From contig JADKJL010000003.1 in assembly GCA_016721015.1 (NCBI GenBank), positions 310,001-374,000 on the forward strand: a stretch of 64,000 nucleotides of DNA, in the 5' to 3' direction. A program made the translations under genes and the position numbers. Below the pieces are notes generated by a model. That model was not told the origin of the DNA, did no database searches, and worked only from the letters and a program-made list of their open reading frames with translations. Of this stretch, positions 52,016 through 61,491 are shown one piece after another. Position 1 is the first letter of the stretch; every line of letters begins with the position of its first letter. The stretch is from Lysobacterales bacterium. GTDB taxonomy: Bacteria; Pseudomonadota; Gammaproteobacteria; Xanthomonadales; Rhodanobacteraceae.

Positions 52016-54127
52016 GTGAACGATTTCAAACCAGCATCAGCCCGACGCACCAGCTCCTACCTGCCCTATATCGATGGCTTGCGCGCGATCGCTGTGATCG
52101 CGGTGATGATCTATCACCTGCGCGAAACCTGGGTTCCCGGCGGGTTCATCGGCGTGGACGTCTTCTTCGTCATCTCGGGCTTCGTCGTCAGCCTGTCGGT
52201 CAGCCACTGGAGCGGTGGCAACATCGGCAACTTCATGGGCCGCTTCTATGCACGGCGCGTGCAGCGAATCGTGCCCGCCCTGCTCGCCTGCCTGTTGCTG
52301 ACCAGTGTCGTCTCTGTCCTGCTCATTCCGCGGGCCTGGCTAAGCTCGTCGAACGAACTGACCGGGATGTATGCATTTTTCGGGCTAAGCAACTATTTCC
52401 TCGCTTTCCACAATGAAACCTACTTTTCGCCGATAGCCGCGTTCAACCCGTACATGCACACCTGGTCGCTGGGCGTCGAGGAGCAGTTTTATCTGCTGTT
52501 TCCGTTGCTGTTCTTCGCCTGGACGCGAGGCGGTCGCTGGCGGGCTGTGTCGACCACGTTGATCACACTGGCCTGCCTCGCTTCATTGACCGACGCATGG
52601 CAACGCCCGACAAGCGACCCGACTGCCGCCTTTTATCTGATCACCACGCGCTTCTGGGAACTCGCCGCGGGCGTGCTGCTGTTCCAGGGCTTGCAGCGAT
52701 TTCCAGACGCACAACCCGGATCGATTTCGCGCAACTTGAGTCAGCTCGCGGCGTTGACCTCCATCGGCCTGCTCGGCTGGGGTTTGTTGCATTCGGATAT
52801 CAGCCAGTTTCCGTGGCCTGGAGCCGTGGTTCCGATCGTCGCAACACTCGGTGTTTTGGCATTTCTCCATTTTTCAGGTGAAACGTCGACCCTCGCACGC
52901 ATTCTCGGCAGCGCCGTACCCGTCTATTTCGGGCGACGCTCATACTCGCTTTATCTCTGGCACTGGCCGGTGTACGTGGTCATGCGCTGGACCTGTGGGC
53001 TCGACTCGTCTGCCGCCATGATTGCCGCGATCGCGGCGACGATGCTGCTTGCCGAAGCGTCGTACCGCTTCGTCGAACTCCCCTTGCGTTATTCCGAACG
53101 CCTGCGCCATTGGCCGCGCGCTGGTGTGGTCAGTGCCGGACTCGCTCTGGTCGTCACGACCAGCGCCTTGTCGGCGGCGGTGACGCTGGCCCGTGCACAC
53201 GTGTCGTTGAGCACGGTGTCACGTCACCCCGATCACTGGTACGCGCAAGTGCTCGACCGGGTTGACTCAATGCCCGGTTGCTTTCTGATGGCTCGGGACG
53301 AAGGCTCGGGCCCGACCGTGGCCTCGATCTACAGCCGCGGCGGATGTAGCGGCAGGCCACAGACCGCACCGGATATCCTTGCCTTGGGTGATTCGCATAC
53401 GCTCGGATACAAGACGATGTTGACCGAATACGTGCTGCACACCGGCGCGCAGGTCACGCTGTATCCGAATATCGGCTGTACGTTCGCCAGCCTAAAACCC
53501 TGGCGGGATGCCGGCGAATGTCAGATCCAGAACCAGGCCGAAATCGGCGACATCCGCGAGCGCGCAAAAGCCGGCGACGTCCTCTTTCTCGCCTCGTTGC
53601 GTCTGGATCGCCTGAGCAACCAGGATCAGATTCTCGTTGCCGGGGATCAGTGGCACGGCATGGCCACCGAGCAGGCCGAACAGGATCGGCTGACCGCCAC
53701 CAAGCAGCTGATTGCCATGCTGGAACCACTTCGCGACAAGGGCGTACAGATTGTCTTTGAGGCGCCCAAGCCGCTGTTCCGTTCCCCCGCGTTTCGCTGT
53801 TCGGATTGGTTCAATCGGATCAATCCGATCTGTGCTGCGGGACTTTCCGAATCCCGTGCGGCAATCGAGGCCTACCGGCAACCTGTCGTTGACAGCCTCG
53901 TCCGTCTGGCGAGCGCGTTGGGCGGTTCAGTCTGGGATCCGCTGCCAATCCTGTGCACGCAGGACCAGGTGCGAATCGGTGCGCAATCTGAATCCATTGT
54001 TTTTCGATGGCGATCATCTGAGCGCCGACGGAAATCGGCTGCTTTTCCCTCGTTTCTCGCGTTCATCGCGGCGTTGCCGGAGCGACCGGCGCACGGACAA
54101 CCTGTCGGCGCCCCGAACACGCATTGA
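52016..54127 (+). CDS. Acyltransferase-3/SGNH O-acyltransferase, frame altered near the C-terminus
   Basis: An OafA/PatB-like membrane O-acyltransferase for modifying cell-surface polysaccharide. The N-terminal half has ten or so helices with YIDGLRAIAVIAVMIYHL and the signature MHTWSLGVEEQFYLLFP; the C-terminal half is an SGNH domain with ILALGDSHTLGY. Its catalytic DxxH box, FFDGDHLSADGNRLL, is found only in the +1 frame at about 53995-54040. One extra G near 53969 throws it out, and the original frame may resume near 54044 (FPSFLAFIAALPE). This is either a compensated frameshift or consensus errors. The start is uncertain; GTG 52016 gives the best N-terminus. Confidence 0.8.
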   Translation: MNDFKPASARRTSSYLPYIDGLRAIAVIAVMIYHLRETWVPGGFIGVDVFFVISGFVVSLSVSHWSGGNIGNFMGRFYARRVQRIVPALLACLLLTSVVSVLLIPRAWLSSSNELTGMYAFFGLSNYFLAFHNETYFSPIAAFNPYMHTWSLGVEEQFYLLFPLLFFAWTRGGRWRAVSTTLITLACLASLTDAWQRPTSDPTAAFYLITTRFWELAAGVLLFQGLQRFPDAQPGSISRNLSQLAALTSIGLLGWGLLHSDISQFPWPGAVVPIVATLGVLAFLHFSGETSTLARILGSAVPVYFGRRSYSLYLWHWPVYVVMRWTCGLDSSAAMIAAIAATMLLAEASYRFVELPLRYSERLRHWPRAGVVSAGLALVVTTSALSAAVTLARAHVSLSTVSRHPDHWYAQVLDRVDSMPGCFLMARDEGSGPTVASIYSRGGCSGRPQTAPDILALGDSHTLGYKTMLTEYVLHTGAQVTLYPNIGCTFASLKPWRDAGECQIQNQAEIGDIRERAKAGDVLFLASLRLDRLSNQDQILVAGDQWHGMATEQAEQDRLTATKQLIAMLEPLRDKGVQIVFEAPKPLFRSPAFRCSDWFNRINPICAAGLSESRAAIEAYRQPVVDSLVRLASALGGSVWDPLPILCTQDQVRIGAQSESIVFRWRSSERRRKSAAFPSFLAFIAALPERPAHGQPVGAPNTH

Positions 54128-54365
54128 GGCTCCTGCTTGGGGCATTCAACAAGGCTATCGATCCCCCGTTATCCGTCGAACTCATTCGTTGGGCCGACCA
54201 AGGATCCGGCTCAGGCCGAGCCGTCCATCGGAGCAGCTTTCTCGGGAGCCGGGGCGCGCTGTTGCTCTTTTCCGGTACGGGTGAAAAGCAGCGGATGATG
54301 CTTGGCGTCGTGCCGCATCGGACACGAGCGTCTGACGGATCCAGGGCAGCTGATGGGGCACATGC

Positions 54366-54758
54366 TCAGCCGCTGCCTTGCTTGAACCCGCGCAGCAACC
54401 GACGCGAGTGCTTGTCCGGTCGCTTGTGTGGATGATCAAAGCCTGCGCCGGTCAGCCGTCGCATCTCGCGCTCGCTCTCGCGCGCTGCGAGGCTTTCGGG
54501 AGATTCCTCGTAAAGTCCCTGGGCGACCGCGGCCGGACCGCGCGTGGCGCTGGTCGCGATGACGCGAACGGCAAACCGTTCGATGCCACGCGTAATGCGG
54601 AGTCGATCATCGACGTGGACAAGGCGGGCGGGTTTTGCGGCAGCATCGTTGACTTCGATCTTGCCGCCTTCGATGGCCTGCTTGGCCAGACTGCGTGTCT
54701 TGAAAAAGCGTGCCGCCCACAACCAGACATCGAGGCGAACATCGGAGTCAGTGCTCAT
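54366..54758 (-). CDS. hslR: S4-domain RNA-binding protein (Hsp15-like)
   Basis: A 130-residue protein with one S4 domain from the start: VRLDVWLWAARFFKTRSLAKQAIEGGKIEVNDAAAKPARLVHVDD. A basic C-terminal part (KRPDKHSRRLLRGFKQ) follows. This is the layout of HslR/Hsp15, a heat-shock protein that binds stalled 50S subunits carrying nascent chains. ATG at 54758 is the natural family start. A longer in-frame extension upstream overlaps the Mpo1-like gene and is rejected. The gene follows that gene closely on the same strand. Confidence 0.88.
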   Translation of the reverse strand: MSTDSDVRLDVWLWAARFFKTRSLAKQAIEGGKIEVNDAAAKPARLVHVDDRLRITRGIERFAVRVIATSATRGPAAVAQGLYEESPESLAARESEREMRRLTGAGFDHPHKRPDKHSRRLLRGFKQGSG

Positions 54759-54777
54759 GTGCGATCTGCACTCCGCG

Positions 54778-55110
54778 TCAGAGCTTGATCCGTCCACGCA
54801 GGATATCCCAGTACATCGCCCAATCGCCGATGAAGCTGTAGAGCGGCTGCTTGAAAGACGCCGGACGGTTCCTTTCAAAGACGAAATGACCGATCCAGGC
54901 AAACCCGTATCCCGCCAGCGGTGCCAACAGCAGCCAGCGCAGATCGCGCTGCAGGATGGCGGCGACGACAACGCCGATCACCAGAGAGCTGCCGATGAAA
55001 TGCAGGAGGCGACAGGCACGATTTGCATGCTCGGAAAGATAAAAACGGTAGAACTCGCGGAATGTCGCGTAGTGGGTAGGCACAGCGCCTTCTGTCGCTG
55101 AATGGTTCAT
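54778..55110 (-). CDS. Mpo1-like/DUF962 membrane protein
   Basis: A 110-residue protein with two hydrophobic segments (LHFIGSSLVIGVVVAAIL and WLLLAPLAGYGFAWIGHFVF). The paired motifs YLSEHANRACRLLHFIGS and GHFVFERNRPASF are the conserved core of the Mpo1/DUF962 family, whose yeast member is an iron-dependent 2-hydroxy fatty-acid dioxygenase; the conserved His in both motifs fit metal ligands. The bacterial function is not established. It overlaps no neighbour and is upstream of hslR with a 19-base gap. Confidence 0.85.
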   Translation of the reverse strand: MNHSATEGAVPTHYATFREFYRFYLSEHANRACRLLHFIGSSLVIGVVVAAILQRDLRWLLLAPLAGYGFAWIGHFVFERNRPASFKQPLYSFIGDWAMYWDILRGRIKL

Positions 55111-55182
55111 CAGGGTTCTCCGAGCGGACGGGCTGGTATCAGCATACGTGGCCTTGCCGGCCGACGGAACCTGCGGCGTGAT

Positions 55183-56064
55183 TCATCGCTCCGGCAAGGG
55201 AATGAACTCCGTTTCTCCAGGAACCTCGTCAAATCGCCCTGCTTTCCAGTCCTCGCCAGCCTGATCGATGCGCTCGCGCGTCGCAGCTACGAAATTCCAC
55301 CTGATGAACCGTGGGCCATCCAGTGGATCGCCGCCAAAGAGCACTAGTCTGGCCTGCCCGCGCGCACGGACACGAACCGGGATACCAGGCTTCAAAACCA
55401 GCATCTGGTGCATCGACATGATCGCGTCATCGACCTCGATTTCACCATCCACGACCTGGATCGCACGTTCGGGATGCTCGGGCGGGACATTCCATTTCGC
55501 TCCTGCATCCAGCGTCACATCGATGCAGAACAGACGAGAATATGCGGGAAGGGGCGAGACGTGACCGAAGGCCTCGCCAGCCACCAGACGACACTGCACA
55601 TGGCCGTCGTCATCCGACCATTCCGGCAGATCCTCGAGCGGATGATGCGAAAACGATGGCTCGATCTCGGCGTCTTGCTTCGGCAAGCCAACCCAGAACT
55701 GCACGCCATGCATGCGATGCCCATCGGAGCGCTCAGGCTCCGGAGTGCGCTCCGAATGCACGACACCGCGCCCGGCGGTCATCCAGTTGACCGCACCGGG
55801 TCGAATGTCCTGGATCACGCCCAGGCTGTCGCGATGGGTGAACACGCCCTCAAACAGGTAAGTCATCGTCGACAGGCCGATATGCGGGTGCGGCCGCACA
55901 TCGACGCCCCGACCAGCAGCCAGATCGACTGGGCCAAAATGATCGAAGAATACGAACGGGCCCACCGTGCGCTGCAGCGCCGACGGCAACATGCGTCGCA
56001 CCACAAAGCCGTCCCCCAGGTCATGCAGTTTCGCTTCAATTCGCTGGTGGAAACCGGTATCCAT
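55183..56064 (-). CDS. Pirin-family protein
   Basis: A 293-residue bicupin. The N-terminal cupin binds the metal through RPHPHIGLSTMTYLFEG (two His), a later His (RGVVHSER) and a Glu; FVFFDHFGPV near the start is typical. The C-terminal cupin lacks metal ligands, as in other pirins. Some bacterial pirins have quercetinase activity or bind pyruvate dehydrogenase; which applies here is unknown. It lies 64 bases downstream of the OYE gene on the same strand. The reading frame is clean although genes on both sides show indels. Confidence 0.92.
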   Translation of the reverse strand: MDTGFHQRIEAKLHDLGDGFVVRRMLPSALQRTVGPFVFFDHFGPVDLAAGRGVDVRPHPHIGLSTMTYLFEGVFTHRDSLGVIQDIRPGAVNWMTAGRGVVHSERTPEPERSDGHRMHGVQFWVGLPKQDAEIEPSFSHHPLEDLPEWSDDDGHVQCRLVAGEAFGHVSPLPAYSRLFCIDVTLDAGAKWNVPPEHPERAIQVVDGEIEVDDAIMSMHQMLVLKPGIPVRVRARGQARLVLFGGDPLDGPRFIRWNFVAATRERIDQAGEDWKAGRFDEVPGETEFIPLPER

Positions 56065-56128
56065 TGCGTGCCCTCATCCGACCTGCTTCAAGGCTCTCGA
56101 TTGTTGCGCATATCGACGCGGGCATTGT

Positions 56129-57187
56129 TCACCATGCACGTCCATATTGTTGCGGCGCTTCGATCGTGGCGCCGAGTTCTTTGGCGGCTCGCCTTGGCCA
56201 GTACGGATCACGCAGCAGCTCGCGGGCAAGCAGGATCAGGTCAGCATCGCCCCTGGCAAGGATCTCCTGCGCCTGGCCTGGTGCCGTGATCAAACCCACG
56301 GCACCGGTGGCAATTCCGCTCTCCCGGCGAATCCGTGCAGCGAACGGCACCTGATAACCCGGCTCGACGGGAATTTTCTGCTCGCTTGAAAGGCCGCCGC
56401 TGGAAACATCGATCAGATCCGCACCCTCCTCCTTGAGTATCCGCGCCAGCTCCACGCTCTGCTCAAGGTCCCAGCCGCCATCGACCCAGTCCGTGGCCGA
56501 GATACGCACGAATAGGGGCATACCCTCGGGCATCAGCGAGCGCACTTTGGCGACGACCGCGCGGGTCAGGCGTATGCGATTGGCGAAACTGCCACCCCAC
56601 TCGTCATCCCGATGATTGCTCAGCGGCGAGAGAAACTGGTGCAGCAGATAACCATGCGCGGCATGCACCTCGATGACACGAAAGCCACATTCGAGCGAGC
56701 GCCGGGTTGCCGCCGCAAAAGCTTCGATGACCTGTTCGAGGCCTTGTGCATCGAGTGCCTCGGGCTGCGGATAGTCTTCGGAATAGGCGACGGCCGAGGG
56801 TGCGACGGGTGTCCAGCCGCCGTCGCCCACCTCCACCTTGACCGGACTCGACCACGGAGGCGCCGTACTGGCCTTGCGCCCCGCATGGGCCAACTGGATG
56901 CCGGCCACTGAGCCTTGCTTTTCGATGAAGCTGACTATCGGTGCCCAGGCTTGCGCCTGCTGGTCATTCCAGATGCCGGTATCGGCTGGCGAGATGCGAC
57001 CGCGCCCCTCAACAGCAGTGGCTTCCGCGAACACAAGGCCGGCACCGCCGACGGCACGACTGCCGAGATGAACCAGGTGCCACGGTTGCGGCACGCCCTC
57101 GACGGCCGAGTATTGGCACATCGGCGAGACGGCGATGCGATTACGCATCGTCACATCGCGCAGTGTGAGCGGATCAAACAGTTTCAT
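56129..57187 (-). CDS. NADPH dehydrogenase of the old yellow enzyme family (YqjM type)
   Basis: A 352-residue FMN-dependent ene-reductase. The fold-defining MKLFDPLTLRDVTMRNRIAV is followed by the YqjM-class residues Cys24 and Tyr26 in PMCQYSA. HAGRK holds the substrate His pair region, AAHGYLLHQFLSPLSNHRDD is the central signature, and the FMN-phosphate site is near GLITAPGQAQEIL. It reduces activated C=C bonds, and such enzymes are often part of stress or detoxification responses. It lies directly upstream of the pirin gene. Confidence 0.93.
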   Translation of the reverse strand: MKLFDPLTLRDVTMRNRIAVSPMCQYSAVEGVPQPWHLVHLGSRAVGGAGLVFAEATAVEGRGRISPADTGIWNDQQAQAWAPIVSFIEKQGSVAGIQLAHAGRKASTAPPWSSPVKVEVGDGGWTPVAPSAVAYSEDYPQPEALDAQGLEQVIEAFAAATRRSLECGFRVIEVHAAHGYLLHQFLSPLSNHRDDEWGGSFANRIRLTRAVVAKVRSLMPEGMPLFVRISATDWVDGGWDLEQSVELARILKEEGADLIDVSSGGLSSEQKIPVEPGYQVPFAARIRRESGIATGAVGLITAPGQAQEILARGDADLILLARELLRDPYWPRRAAKELGATIEAPQQYGRAW

Positions 57188-57228
57188 GCACGCTCCGGAT
57201 GACTGACAACGGGAAGGGTTGAGGACAC

Positions 57229-58115
57229 TCAGCCGCCCCGCGCCAGGCGCGAACGGATCCAGCCGGCCATCGCCGTGGCAACCGGCAAGGGTTCCTTCAA
57301 CCAGGAAAAGTGATCGGCCTTCGCTGACCGAAAATCGGCCGCGCGCAGATCCAAATGATCGACCGGGGCTTCGGCGAACTTCTGCAGCAGCCAGCGCAGC
57401 GAGGCATCGGGACAGAAGGTGTCCTCATCGAGGTGCACTCCGAGCACTGGCCTGGCAAAGCGGGCGAACGCCTGCGCCGGGTCGGCGCCGCTGCCGTAGT
57501 CGGCATAGCGACCTTCACGTGTGGTTCGCGCCCAATCACGCATCACACCAAGGGATTCGCGACCGGCAAAGCCGAGGCGTTTGCCGGGGTAGTAGCCCGC
57601 CAACGATGTCACTGCCCCGACAATCCACGGCATTGCGCGCAGCGCAAGGCGCATCCTGCCGGAAAACAGCTGCCACCAGGGCGAACCCGTGGCAACCACG
57701 GCCAGCCCTGAAACTTGCTCCGGATTCATCGCCGCAAATACCGCCGCAAGCTGCCCACCGACGCTATGTCCGCCGACGATCCAGTCAATCCGGGGATCAC
57801 ATGGACGCGCTGCGGTGAGACTGGCCGGAATATCGAGATGGAGCAGTTCGTGATAGCCCCAATCGCACGCCCGTGATGCGCGCAGGGCGCTCGAGCCGAC
57901 TCCGCGCCACTCATGCATGGCGCTGGCAATGCCCTGCTCTGCCAATGTGCTCGCAAAAACTGGTAGTGGCGGGCGCTCACGCCCATGGCCGGTAGCCAGA
58001 GCACGCCGTACTGCGCCCGAGTCGGTCGCGTCACGGCCAGATCGGCTTCGCTGCCATCGGCGGCTGTGACGCGAATCAGCATGGTCTCGATTGCCGGCCG
58101 GTTGTCAGCAGTCAT
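57229..58115 (-). pseudogene. Alpha/beta hydrolase, broken by a one-base deletion
   Basis: The start at 58115 reads MTADNRPAIETMLIRVTAADGS and reaches WLPAMGVSARHYQ in one frame. The remainder, VFASTLAEQGIASAMHEWRG through GGHSVGGQLAAVFAA (nucleophile Ser in GxSxGG), the acid-carrying VLGVHLDEDTFCP and the His of KADHFSW, is in the next frame from about 57962 down to 57229. A lost G in CAGGTTTTT near 57961 explains it. The joined protein would be about 295 residues with a complete catalytic triad. I suspect a consensus error because neighbours carry similar indels. Confidence 0.8.
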
Positions 58116-58128
58116 CGACCGATTGCGC

Positions 58129-58829
58129 TCAGGGCGCGGCCAAGCCGCGCCAGGCGCACCCGCTGAATTCCTTGCCGATGGCATGCACGCTGATCGACCA
58201 GCCAAACGTGGTGTCGGTAAAGGGCTCGACGCACGCATCTGCGTGCAAGTTTGCGATCAGGCTCGCTTCGCCGGATCCGCTGGTCAGAATCTGTTCGCCG
58301 CTGGCACCTTGCAGGACTTGAATGCAAAAACTTCAGGTGTCGCTGCGGGTGCCGACGTGAAACTCGCCGCCGCGCGCGTCACTTCAAGATTCCACAAGAT
58401 GGCCGATCCGCGCGCGGCCATGACGATCTCGTCCAGTCGCGAGTCGCAATCCCAGGCATCCCCGGAAATGATGTTGAATCTCCCGATTTCCACTGCATCG
58501 CGTGCGCGCAGATCGCCTTCGGCCATCAGAAATCGCGGCCGATCCTGCAACGCATTGGCCTGGACAAGGGCGGCCGCAGTCACCGGATCAACCGACGTCA
58601 CACGACGACGCGAGGTCTCGCCGCAAGCGGTAAACAGGCCACCATCGCGCGCTTCGTAGTAGCCGCGAAGAAACGCCACAGCCTCGGCACGCGCAGGTGC
58701 ATCAGCCCGACTCGTGGCTGCCGGAATCTGGACGGCTTGCTCGACCGGAGGTACGTAATCGGCGCTGCAGGCAGCAGCCGTCGACAGCACCGCACACGCC
58801 AAGCCGTGGCGAAGATGCTGAAGGTTCAT
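58129..58829 (-). CDS. Lipoprotein-like protein with an apparent frame break
   Basis: The first 181 residues are open from ATG 58829 to 58284: a hydrophobic N-terminus with a lipobox-like STAAACSAD, then a helical repeat (EAVAFLRGYYEARDGG) and ILWNLEVTRAAASF. After FKSCK at about 58308 the natural continuation ASGEQILTSGSGEASLIANL...KEFSGCAWRGLAAP is in the next frame and ends at 58129. One missing G in AAGG(G)TGCC would restore a protein of about 232 residues. I do not recognise the family; the Cys pair and GCAW end resemble META/MliC-type periplasmic domains. Confidence 0.6.
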
Positions 58830-59122
58830 CGAGGATTACAAAGTTGCCGGCAGGCCCGAATCAGCGCCGTCCGCCGCGTACCGGCCGCGCACTCGCGAGT
58901 CCGACGCGCAAGGTGCCGCCTCCTGAAACTGCCATCGAGCCCGGCGATCGCGGCGCGCGCCTCGTGCCCTTCCATGGCCAGCTCGGCAAAGCCCTTGCAC
59001 TCGTTCTTGAACGGATCCATCGCCATCTTCAGTTTGTGCACGCGGCCAAACTTCTCGAACATGTCGTTGAGAGATGCTTCGGTCGTGCTCTTCGGCAATC
59101 CGCGAACATTCAAAGTGATCAT
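58826..59122 (-). CDS. RNA-binding protein with an RRM domain, C-terminus out of frame
   Basis: The first 66 residues are a typical bacterial RRM: LNVRGLPKSTTEASLNDMF, the RNP-1-like ECKGFAELAMEGHEAR and AAIAGLDGS. The expected basic tail GTLRVGLASARPVRGGRR lies in another frame and stops at 58861. One extra base around 58917-58924 separates the two. The printed frame instead continues to 58826 as unrelated sequence. GAGGACC precedes ATG 59122. Such small RRM proteins bind single-stranded RNA and are often cold-induced. Confidence 0.8.
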   Translation of the reverse strand: MITLNVRGLPKSTTEASLNDMFEKFGRVHKLKMAMDPFKNECKGFAELAMEGHEARAAIAGLDGSFRRRHLARRTRECAAGTRRTALIRACRQLCNPR

Positions 59123-59164
59123 CTTGGGTCCTCGCTCTATATGGATCGGATACGTGGTAACGAA

Positions 59165-59207
59165 AAACGGAAAAGCAACGGGGCCGCGACGCCAGCGTCG
59201 CGGCCCC
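59165..59207 (-). terminator. Intrinsic terminator after the A-type Fe-S carrier gene
   Basis: A perfect 12-base stem (59180-59191 GGGGCCGCGACG with 59196-59207) and a four-base loop are followed on the minus strand by GTTGCTTTTCCGTTTTT. It begins 24 bases after the stop at 59231. Confidence 0.85.
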
Positions 59208-59230
59208 GACGGATGATTTGAACATCAGGC

Positions 59231-59578
59231 TCAGGCGGGCGCGTTGACCGTGAAACTCTCGCCACAGCCGCATTCTCCGGTCGCATTGGGATTGCGGAAG
59301 ACGAATGCGGAGTTGATGCCCTGGCGCTGGAAATCGATTTCGGTGCCCTCAACCATCGGCAGCGATTGAGCGTCGACCAGCACACGGATGCCCTCGTGGT
59401 CGAACACGTGATCGCTCTCGGCGACGGCCTTGGCCAGGTCCACCGTGTAGGCATAACCCGAGCAACCGGTGCGCTTGATGCCAAAGCGAACCCCGACCGC
59501 GGACGGATCCCCGGCAAGGAAGCGATGGATGCGCTCACGTGCAGCGTTGGTCAACTGGATGGGCATGGATTCCGACAT
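59231..59578 (-). CDS. A-type iron-sulfur cluster carrier (IscA/ErpA family)
   Basis: A 115-residue HesB-like protein that hands Fe-S clusters to apo-enzymes. The three conserved Cys are present in KRTGCSGYAYTV and GECGCGESF. Length matches the family, with a short N-terminal extension. Whether it is ErpA, IscA or SufA cannot be decided from this alone; a stand-alone gene next to asnS would fit ErpA. The frame is intact. Confidence 0.93.
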   Translation of the reverse strand: MSESMPIQLTNAARERIHRFLAGDPSAVGVRFGIKRTGCSGYAYTVDLAKAVAESDHVFDHEGIRVLVDAQSLPMVEGTEIDFQRQGINSAFVFRNPNATGECGCGESFTVNAPA

Positions 59579-59780
59579 GGCTTCGATTCGCTCGTGGAGT
59601 CTAGCACTTTGAATATCAGGCAGATCTTGGCAGAAGCCCGGATTTCAAGGACGCCAAGGCAAAATGCCAGTGCCCAACCTCACCTGGAAGCATCCGGCCG
59701 CAGGCCCGATCCGCTATCATGTGCGGCTTCCCATGGCCCCTGCGGCCGACTTGAATCGAACACTCCGGAGCAAGCAATAC

Positions 59781-61184
59781 ATGTCCGTCGTCAGCGTCAA
59801 ACAGGCCTTGAGCGGCAATCTTCCCGCCGGCAGCCTCGTCAGTGTGCGCGGCTGGGTGCGCACCCGTCGTGATTCAAAGGCGGGCTTGTCTTTCATCAAT
59901 CTCAGTGATGGCTCCTGCTTCGATCCGATCCAGATCGTCGCGCCGGATTCGCTGGCCAATTATGCCGACGAGGTGCTGCACCTCAGCGCCGGTTGCGCCC
60001 TGATCGCCAGCGGCGAGCTGGTCGCTTCGCAAGGCAAGGGCCAGGGTTTCGGAATTGCAGGCCAGCGCGATCGAAGTGGTCGGCTGGGTCGACGATCCGG
60101 AAACCTACCCGATCCAGCCCAAGGCGCATTCACTCGAATTCCTGCGCGAAGTCGCGCATCTGCGCCCGCGCACCAATCTGTTCGGCGCAATCACCCGCGT
60201 GCGCCATACCCTGGCCTCGGCGATTCATCGCTATTTCGACCAGAACGGCTATTGCTGGGTCAACACGCCGATCATCACCACCTCGGATGCCGAAGGCGCC
60301 GGGCAGATGTTCCGCGTCTCGACGCTGGATCTGATGAACCTGCCGCGCACCGACAAGGGCGCCATCGACATGCGCAAAGGATTTCTTCGGCAAGGATGCG
60401 TTCCTGACCGTGTCCGGTCAGCTCAATGTCGAAGGCTATTGCCTCGCCCTGAGCAAGGTCTACACGTTCGGCCCGACCTTCCGCGCGGAGAACTCCAATA
60501 CCGCGCGTCACCTCGCCGAATTCCTGGATGATCGAGCCCGAGATTGCGTTTGCCGACCTCGCCGAGAACGCGCGCGTTGCCGAGGAACTTCTCAAATTCG
60601 TGTTCAAGACCGTGCTCGACGAGCGCCCCGACGACATGGCGTTCTTCGCCGAGCGTGTCGAAAAGACGGCTGTAGCGCGACTCGAGGCTTTCATCAACGC
60701 GCCATTCGAACGCATCGACTACACCGATGCCGTCGAGATCCTGAAGAAATCCGGCAAGAAGTTCGAGTTTCCGGTCGAATGGGGCATCGATCTGCAGACC
60801 GAGCACGAGCGCTACCTGGTCGAGGAACATGTCGGCCGACCTGTCGTTGTCACCAACTATCCGGAAAAAATCAAGGCCTTCTACATGCGCCTCAACGATG
60901 ACCAGCGCACCGTCGCGGCGATGGACGTGCTTGCGCCGGGCATCGGCGAGATCATCGGCGGCGCGCAGCGCGAGGAGCGCCTCGACGTACTCGATGCACG
61001 CATGCAGCAGTTCGGCCTCGATCCCGCCCACTACAACTGGTATCGCGATTTCCGCCGCTACGGCACGGTTCCGCATGCCGGCTTCGGCCTCGGCTTCGAA
61101 CGACTCGTCGTCTATGTCTGCGGACTCGCCAACATCCGTGATGCGATTCCCTATCCGCGCGTCCCCGGTCATGCGGAATTCTGA
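59781..61184 (+). pseudogene. asnS: Asparaginyl-tRNA synthetase, interrupted by three one-base insertions
   Basis: The protein can be followed across three frame breaks: VVSVKQALSGNLPAG...ASQGKGQGF, then ELQASAIEVVGWVDDPETYP...GAIDMRK, then DFFGKDAFLTVSGQLNVEGY...RHLAEF, then WMIEPEIAFADL...HAEF. Each break is one extra base: G in GG near 60051, A in AAA near 60376-60378, C in CC near 60523. OB-fold, class II motif 2 (RAENSNTARHLAEFW) and motif 3 (GLGFERLVVYV) are otherwise perfect. Corrected, it is a normal AsnRS of about 466 residues. Conservation and homopolymer context suggest consensus errors; if real, Asn-tRNA must come from GatCAB. ATG 59781 follows GGAG. Confidence 0.88.
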
Positions 61185-61489
61185 TGCACGCCGCACGTGA
61201 GTTCATGTTGCTGGCCGGCCTCGGCTTTCTCGTTGCCGGACTGACCACCTATGTGATGACCTGGATCCTTGTCGTCACCCATTTGCGTGACCACCAACCT
61301 GCGGAACGCAAGCGCATCGGCGGCTTCATGTTCGCACCGCGCGCCTTTGGCTGGTTCCTCGCACGCCGCTATCGCGCCTTTGGCGATCGCAATCTCAGCG
61401 CCCTCGCCCGCCTCGGCAGCATCGGCGCCTGGGCGATCGTATTCGGTGCAATCGCGGCCGTTTCCTCAAAAGCCCTCGGTGGGATCTGA
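61184..61489 (+). CDS. Small membrane protein of unknown function
   Basis: A 101-residue protein with two likely membrane helices: FMLLAGLGFLVAGLTTYVMTWILVV and LGSIGAWAIVFGAIAAVSS, joined by a basic loop (HLRDHQPAERKRIGG, ARRYRAFGDRN). The start ATG overlaps the asnS stop as TGATG, and the stop lies two bases before the next gene, so the three genes form one operon. I do not recognise the family. Confidence 0.8.
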   Translation: MHAAREFMLLAGLGFLVAGLTTYVMTWILVVTHLRDHQPAERKRIGGFMFAPRAFGWFLARRYRAFGDRNLSALARLGSIGAWAIVFGAIAAVSSKALGGI

Positions 61490-61491
61490 AC

